In this document: one piece after another, positions 58,540 through 64,000 of the stretch | Numbering within the stretch: position 1 is the stretch's first letter | How the letters are laid out: each line of letters starts with the position of its first letter | Source: Micropterix aruncella | Lineage: Eukaryota; Arthropoda; Insecta; Lepidoptera; Micropterigidae | Assembly: GCA_944548615.1 (NCBI GenBank) | Contig: OX155954.1 | Span: forward strand, 3,825,335 to 3,889,334 | Length of the DNA: 64,000 nt | Reading direction: 5' to 3' | The notes under the pieces: model-generated | What the model saw: only the letters and a program-made list of their open reading frames with translations | What the model was told of the DNA's origin: nothing | Database searches by the model: none | Made by a program: the position numbers and the translations under genes

Positions 58540-59715
58540 CTGTCTGTAAGAATGCGTGTATTATTCCCATTTCATAAAACTTCCAATGCAAACTGGCCAG
58601 AAAAATACAGGCCAATTTCTATTCTCCCTGTACTGACTAAGGCAATTGAGCGCTGAGTATACAATAAGAAGCTCTATGTATCCCACTATAACCTCCTAAC
58701 CCCATTTCAGTCGGGGTTTCAACCCAAACACAGCACAACTGGTACAGGTAACCGACGACATTTGACGAGCCATGGATAATCGACGACTTAATCTTCTCGT
58801 CCTTCTATATCTCAGCATCGCTTTTAATTCTGTTCTCTTGGCCCGTTTAAAATGTTCTTACTTATCCGAGAACGAAATTAAATGGTTTCTGGGTCATTAT
58901 TGAAGTGCGCTAAATCTAAAGATATCTCTAGGTTTCTACCACAGATCGCCGGCGTTCATAAAAATAATGTCTTATCTCCGATCTTTTCTCCCTATTTATT
59001 AACTCAATATCTAATGTAATTAATGCAAAGCCGCCCAGTTCCGCCCAGATAGCATCGACGCAGCTCGGCTGATTAACGCTGATCTTTCCATATACCCGAC
59101 TGATTGGAATCTTATGGTTTGCTTCTAAATCCGTCTAAGAACTAAACTAACATAATCGGCAACAGCTATTTCAACTCGAGGATCGACAAGAACTCATTAC
59201 CGAGCATTGGTATAGGTTCGGGTGAGGTCCTAATCAGTTCCCAGGGTAAGTTAGAGCCGCACATTGAGATAACAGGTAAACTCTTTTGGCTACATTTACC
59301 CATTAAAGAAATATTTTTCTTCGCCAGGAAAGCAAAATTACAATCTGCCAATCTGATCTCCCTCTCCTAAATTATTCAGGTTTCTTGCGGAAGATTTAGC
59401 CTCACGGTTATTGAAACACTGCAAATTGTTTGCATTCGCGTTATATACGGCCTAGGAAAGTATGTCTATATTACAGAGTACAGAAAAAGGCTTCAATGGC
59501 TGACGAGCCGAGAAAAGATAGATATATGTGTCCTTTGTATACTCCGCAGAATCTTGGAGAGCCCTTCGAGCTATCTCATAAGCAGCTTTAACGATCTATC
59601 AGCTCAAAAGGGTGCCCTCTTAGATCTAAAGACAATCCTTCCTTTCTCGATTCCTAGTCATCGTAGTTGTTTCTACTCTCACTCCTCCATTCATAAGATA
59701 TGTCTCTGGAAAGTA
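58540..59715 (+). pseudogene. CR1/Jockey-type LINE ORF2 pseudogene, left part
   Basis: Broken frames spell PEKYRPISILPVLTKAIER, TPFQSGFQPKHSTTG, then TDD...RAMDNRRLNLLVLL and LSIAFNSV, which are reverse transcriptase motifs. Farther on, YLSENEIKWF, then near 59640-59700 HRSCFYSHSSIHKI of the C-terminal tail. The YADD active site is destroyed and many stops and shifts are present. The C-terminal reading continues after the insertion at 59716. Confidence 0.78.
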
Positions 59716-60179
59716 GACAACTAGAGCTGTCAACTAAAACGGGCGAATCCCTCACCTCAGGAAGTTCTACGGATATTAGATCGTAGAAGACTTGGGACGA
59801 ATACAGTTCTTTTTTAGTTACGCTACTCGCCCGTAAGAGACCAACGCTTTACCGCGAGATAACTAGATTAATCAAACAGCGGGTCAACACCCGCGCTCTT
59901 ACTTCCAGTTGCAACCAGATTACTCCGGTCTCTCCGGAGACCGGAGACTCCCCCGGCTGTCGGTCGGAATGCACAATTGATTGACTGACGCCGCACGGTG
60001 CGCAAACCGTCCAGAAGCCTCGAATGTTGACTCCTAGGGGAACTGGCCCGCAGGCCAGTGCCAGACCCGGGCTCGCACTTCTGCGTGGAGGCCGCCGGAT
60101 GGGTGTTGACCCGTGAGTTTGACCGACCCTAAACACATGGGTCTTAGTGGCCTAACTGCAACAGCGTCCATTAGCTCCC
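59716..60179 (+). repeat. GC-rich dispersed repeat, copy 2, inserted in a LINE
   Basis: Partner of 10979-11540 (see there). It separates two parts of one LINE C-terminus, and GGAAAGTA stands at both edges (59708-59715 and 60180-60187), which may be an 8-bp target duplication. It contains GCACGGTGCGCA and a GTCTCTCCGGAGACC palindrome. No reading frame is credible. Class unknown. Confidence 0.7.
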
Positions 60180-60500
60180 GGAAAGTAAGGACAGCATGGA
60201 CTCTGTATTACCAAAAACAAGAGGCTCAAAGAACATTTGAACTCACGTTCATAATTTCCCACTGAATTCTTCTCCTTCCTTGCATCATTATAGATTTGAT
60301 TTAAAAAATCTAGTATGTTTGGGTATCGAGTTGCCTTTATAACCAATACGAGTTGCCATTATAAATTGATTCTATTAGTAGTTTTATCTTATTTTTACCG
60401 CTAAACATGTTGCAATGGGTTAACGTTAACTGTACAGTATGGCTTCGGCGTAAAAACCTGTCCGATTTGTTTAATCAAATAAAGCGTATTATTATTAATA
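60180..60500 (+). pseudogene. CR1/Jockey-type LINE, right part and 3' UTR
   Basis: The frame gives RKVRTAWTLYYQK and, after a shift, the RLKEHLNS-like end of ORF2, continuing the relic at 58540-59715. About 240 bp of 3' untranslated sequence run to an ATTATTATTAAT tail near 60490. Confidence 0.65.
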
Positions 60501-60577
60501 TTTTGTAAATTGAAAATCCCAACATTAGTTTTCATTAAATTTTTGCCGTATATTGTTTTGACTGATATAATTCATTC

Positions 60578-60729
60578 CAGTGTTTTCCAACAAGTGGGTC
60601 GCAGGCTATCTAAAAATAAAAATCGAAAATATTACACAAAATCCTTATTATATAATATGCAAACCTTTACAGCTAGCTTTTTTTTACGAAAAAGGGGGTC
60701 GCGATCTAAAAAAAGGTTGAAAACCACTG
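60578..60729. mobile_element. hAT element, deleted relative of 40531-40956
   Basis: Ends CAGTGTTTTCCAAC and GGTTGAAAACCACTG, flanks ATTCATTC and ATTTATTC (7 of 8 bases equal). The interior matches the other copy in reverse orientation (GTCGCAGGCTATCTAAA, ATTACACAAAATCCTTATTA). Only 152 bp remain. Confidence 0.88.
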
Positions 60730-61069
60730 ATTTATTCTATTTGGCTGTTGATGTTAGGAGGTGGGTAGTAGCAGGTCGTTTATACGTCTTATACGTATAT
60801 AGCCTATAGTGAAATCGAAAGTGTGCTAAATTTACTGGAGGGGTTCTCCCACGCCGAGCTATAAATAATAGTAGCATAAATATTAAGTGAATATTGGCGA
60901 ATAGGAATAGGATATCGGATATTTAAATCCCCGTATAGACGTCCGCAACTCAAGATGGGTGGGTAAACCGCCGTAATCTTTTTTTGCGTGAAAAACGTCT
61001 TTCGTGGATAACTTTCGATTTCATTCGTTGAATTGAATGAAGAATATCCTCCCGGCGGAGAGCGAGATT
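60730..61069. other. Non-coding stretch, nothing recognised
   Basis: No coding frame or repeat end recognised. Confidence 0.4.
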
Positions 61070-61545
61070 ACGATTTGTGAGTCTGTTCGCCTCCCTCTTC
61101 TGGATTATGCGTATGTCACATTTCTCTACCTCACAGGGGAGTTGGCCACCAACGTTGGGCGCTTACAAAACGTCTGCATTCGACACAAACATGGACTCGG
61201 ATAAAAATTTGACCCCCAGTTCAAAGAGAAGCTTCACTGGCTGCCGACCCGGGAGAAAGAGACGTGAGAGTTCTCTGTCTGCTATTCGGGACTTTAAAGG
61301 GCGTTGCTTCCGATTACCTCACCGGCAGATTTACTGCACTGCATGGACGCCCTTTCAGATGTGAAGATAACCTGCTACTTTCTATCCCTGGCCACAGAAG
61401 TGACTTCTCATTCTTACGTTGTGCATGGAGCTCGTCGTTGGAATGATTTGTGCATAAAGCCCGTCTGGAATGATTTGCCGAAAATGTGAGAACCACGTCA
61501 AGAATAACATATTTTAAAAACACTAGACTCAGAGAACATTTGAAA
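61070..61545 (+). pseudogene. CR1/Jockey-type LINE C-terminal relic
   Basis: Frames spell ICESVRLPLLDYAYVTFLYL, ELATNVGRLQNVCIRH, then VRVLCLLFGTLKGVASDYLT and a DNLLLSIPGHRSDFS block, ending near TRLREHLK. This is the region after the reverse transcriptase core in CR1/Jockey ORF2. Stops and shifts are frequent; the HGARRWNDL block is partly repeated (WNDL, then a VWNDLPKM block). Confidence 0.78.
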
Positions 61546-61774
61546 AGGTGGGTAACATAGTGCCAAGCGCCATTTTTCAAATTTCAAGAAAAACGCATTT
61601 GAAAGTATGATCAAATCCTCAAATCTGGGAATTTGATTTGGAGACTAGATGAGTTTCGAAAGCAATTGTACTTATCTTCATGAGTATATCACCCCATTTT
61701 TGTTAATATTACGCCTATTTTTCGTATTTTTTATTTAAAAAAAATTCCCAGGTGCTTGGCACTATGTTGCACCA
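61546..61774. mobile_element. MITE candidate with about 20-bp TIRs, 229 bp
   Basis: GTAACATAGTGCCAAGCGCC at the left and the complement of GGTGCTTGGCACTATGTTGC at the right match at 17 of 20 bases; GGTG precedes both on their outer sides. It stands at the end of the LINE relic. No target duplication is certain. Confidence 0.65.
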
Positions 61775-62846
61775 AAAACTTATTCAAATTTTAAGGTATA
61801 TCGCCTTCTAGAGTGGAATATCAATGAATAATGAAGGCTAAAATGTTATTCTCTTACTCTAAATTATAAGATCGAAGGTAAGAATACTCGTATAAGATCA
61901 AAGTTCGTAAATACACGAATGATCAACAGTGCTGATTCTAAGCGACAAAACTGGTAATTTAGGTTAGGTGGAAGACAATGCCAATCCATTTATGCCACTT
62001 CTATTTATTGAAGTTTCGGTGTCATCGTTGTCAAGTACTATTTATTAAGAATTTAAATACCTATCATATGACACCTTATTCATTTACATCATTTAAGTAG
62101 TTATGGAGTGAATCGACAAAACCTGTCACCAAGGCTCGCCATCTTTGTGACATCATAGCTCGTCACTCCACGGGTTGAGAAAGTGATAACGTAATTTTTC
62201 TTACTCGGGAAACACCACTGGATACGATGGTACCACTTGTTGGTAAAATACGACTCAGTACTACGAAAACCAAAAATCACTTAGCCTCCCTACTATATCG
62301 CCAGCCGATCGAGGCTCAATTTGAATTTCGAATGATGATGCGCGCTGTCTCATGTCATGTGCTCTGTCTCGTTTTTGCAGATGAGCTGACCACCGGATAT
62401 TCAATTGACACTTGACCTATAATTACATATTTTCCTATTACATGAATCTTGAATATAGCGTAATGTGTATGCTTCCAAGAGCAGCCTGTTTTATCTATTA
62501 AAATATTCTATGAGCCTAAACTGGTATATCCATATTTTTTGCGGCATCGGCTTCGCTAAATAAATGCAAAACAATAAAACGGCATGTTTTGCCGTAAAAA
62601 ATGGCGGGCAGTAGTAACTTTGATGAAATAAATTTCGCGAATAATCCAAAATGGCGACTTCCTGTTTGAATTCCAGGAGTAAACGCGTTGTCAAACGCAG
62701 TTTTATAGGGTTTAGGGAACATTACTAGTCCCTTTCTTTGCCGTGTTATGGTTTTTTTTAAATATCGTGTTTTAGAATATTGTCGTGTATCGTACGATTT
62801 CCAATTTAAAAATAAACATATTAAAGGTAGGTGATATTGACCAATT
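61775..62846. other. Non-coding stretch, nothing recognised
   Basis: Frames at 62227-62415 (+) and 62491-62722 (-) have no recognised features. Confidence 0.4.
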
Positions 62847-62850
62847 TTAA

Positions 62851-63178
62851 CCGCCCTACCTTTGAGTTATTATTCAAGATTCAGATATCGTCCATTAGAC
62901 TTCTTAATAACAATATTTTTTACAATATACCAGGAAACTTTTTTACGCAATAGAGTATATACGTATGAACCTTATCTATGGACTATCTATGGACTTTATC
63001 TATGAACCATTTTTTGTATTTAGAATCGTAGGAACAATTTGACGTATCACGCACGCTTTGTCGGTTTCGGGCTTTGTTTTATTTTTATTTAAACGAACGT
63101 ACGATGCGTTTTGTTGCATTCGGGCGATAGTATAGCGGACGTACCTACTACGTACGTTCGTATAGGTACTTTGGGCGG
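62851..63178. mobile_element. TTAA-flanked MITE (piggyBac-like), copy 2
   Basis: CCGCCCTACCTTTGA at the left, GGGCGG at the right, with TTAA at 62847-62850 and 63179-63182. Interior matches 45699-45962 (ATTAGACTTCTTAATAACAA, TTGCATTCGGGCGATAGTAT). A short CTATGGAC...TATCTATGGAC duplication lies near 62975-63000. Confidence 0.82.
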
Positions 63179-63271
63179 TTAATACGGAAAATTAATTAAG
63201 TAAATAGACAGGTCATTTGAAAAGTATTACAAATACAAAATTTTACTTTTAAGTTTTACAAAATATATGGT

Positions 63272-63658
63272 ATTATTGCAGTATAGGAACCTCTTCTAGA
63301 TTGTTGATTTTTTAACGTCACCACGCTGATTCCGAATCTGCAATAATATTTATTCGGTCTCAATAAATAAGATATAGGCATTCGAAAAAGCGCTAAACCC
63401 ATACATTTCGGTAGGTTAAGTTTTTTTTTAATTATAATGCATAAACACCTATTTGGCGGTAGGTTAGATTAGTTTTTTTAAAACAACCTTAAAAACTGAG
63501 TAAGAAAAAAACTTTCTTTTTTTTTTGTATATAAATTTAGTCTTGAAATTTTACACGTCCGAAGCTTTTTTCTTTCACATTTAGCATTACAATGATCGAG
63601 TCTAGTAGTATGTCTTTATTTTTTCAATTTCTGAGAAAGGTTCCTATACTGCAATAAT
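63272..63658. mobile_element. Element with perfect 21-bp TIRs, about 387 bp
   Basis: The 21 bases 63272-63292 (beginning ATTATTGCAGTATAGGAACC) have their exact complement at 63638-63658; weaker matching extends outward. CAGTATAGG would suit a hAT-like end, but the eight flanking bases do not match. Interior has no coding capacity. Confidence 0.7.
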
Positions 63659-64000
63659 TCCAAATATATATATTAGGTACCTACGTCATTTTATTGCAAT
63701 TCAAGCATTTTTCCTAATGGTCCGATTTAATTATATTTAATTTCGTCTTTATCGGCAATTAAACTTAATTACTCGCGTGTTTTTGTAGATTACTACACTC
63801 AATTGCCGTGAAACGCGGCAATTGTCTCTCATGACTGACATCCCCATGTTGGAAGATATACAATATTTATTCATCGCCCGAAATAAAGATAGATTCGGCA
63901 ACACCGCATCGCTCCTCGGTCTCCCAGCAGCAGCATCGGCCGCCCTCCTTATCCCAGAAACGAACCCAACAAACATCATTCATCAATAAGACATTTAAAA
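63659..64000. other. Non-coding stretch, nothing recognised
   Basis: A 76-codon minus-strand frame (63749-63979) shows no family features. The last 130 bases are more GC-rich. Confidence 0.35.

Overview
The window looks like gene-poor, AT-rich nuclear DNA of an insect, most probably a moth or butterfly. That placement is an inference. It rests on the mix of repeats: a tRNA-derived SINE, several mariner lineages, a DD37D (maT-like) element, Helitron pieces, hAT and TTAA-flanked MITEs, a non-LTR element with a DUF4780-like ORF1, and repeat ends of a type common in Lepidoptera. I found no exon of a host gene that I can defend, no rRNA, no free-standing tRNA gene and no CRISPR array. Almost every recognisable protein fragment belongs to a transposable element.

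Layout. 1-7.5 kb: a partial copy of a 624-bp repeat at the very edge, a decayed mariner, a LINE C-terminal fragment, copies of an AGATGGC-rich repeat (Rep-B) and a Helitron helicase fragment. 7.7-10 kb: a dispersed repeat (Rep-A) carrying a nested DD37D-type transposon with TIRs and a 310-bp fold-back MITE. 10-19.6 kb: mostly non-coding, with a repeated GC-rich block, a GC-rich patch, a LINE relic, a 411-bp tandem duplication, a long inverted-repeat element, near-perfect hairpins and a second mariner. 19.7-25.3 kb: the best-preserved element, a non-LTR retrotransposon with ORF1, a TGATG stop/start overlap and an ORF2 carrying endonuclease, reverse transcriptase, RNase H and a zinc knuckle, broken by one base. 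25.6-34.7 kb: Rep-A copy 2 with a nested MITE, LINE and Helitron ends, a 749-bp tandem duplication, SINEs, a mariner inside Rep-B, and an antisense 3' fragment of the same non-LTR element. 34.7-48 kb: largely empty, with a hAT MITE, a SINE, a LINE tail and a TTAA MITE. 48-64 kb: LINE relics, a fold-back element, a 41-bp minisatellite, a Tc1 relic, Rep-A copy 3 with a hAT MITE, the 624-bp tandem array between two long (TA)n tracts, a LINE pseudogene split by the GC-rich repeat, and further MITEs.

The elements do not form a pathway. They record successive insertions. The three Rep-A copies serve as mutual empty sites, so the ends of three different inserted elements can be read directly. The nearly intact non-LTR element is the only candidate for recent activity. 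Names Rep-A, Rep-B and Rep-C are mine, for families seen only by comparing parts of this window.
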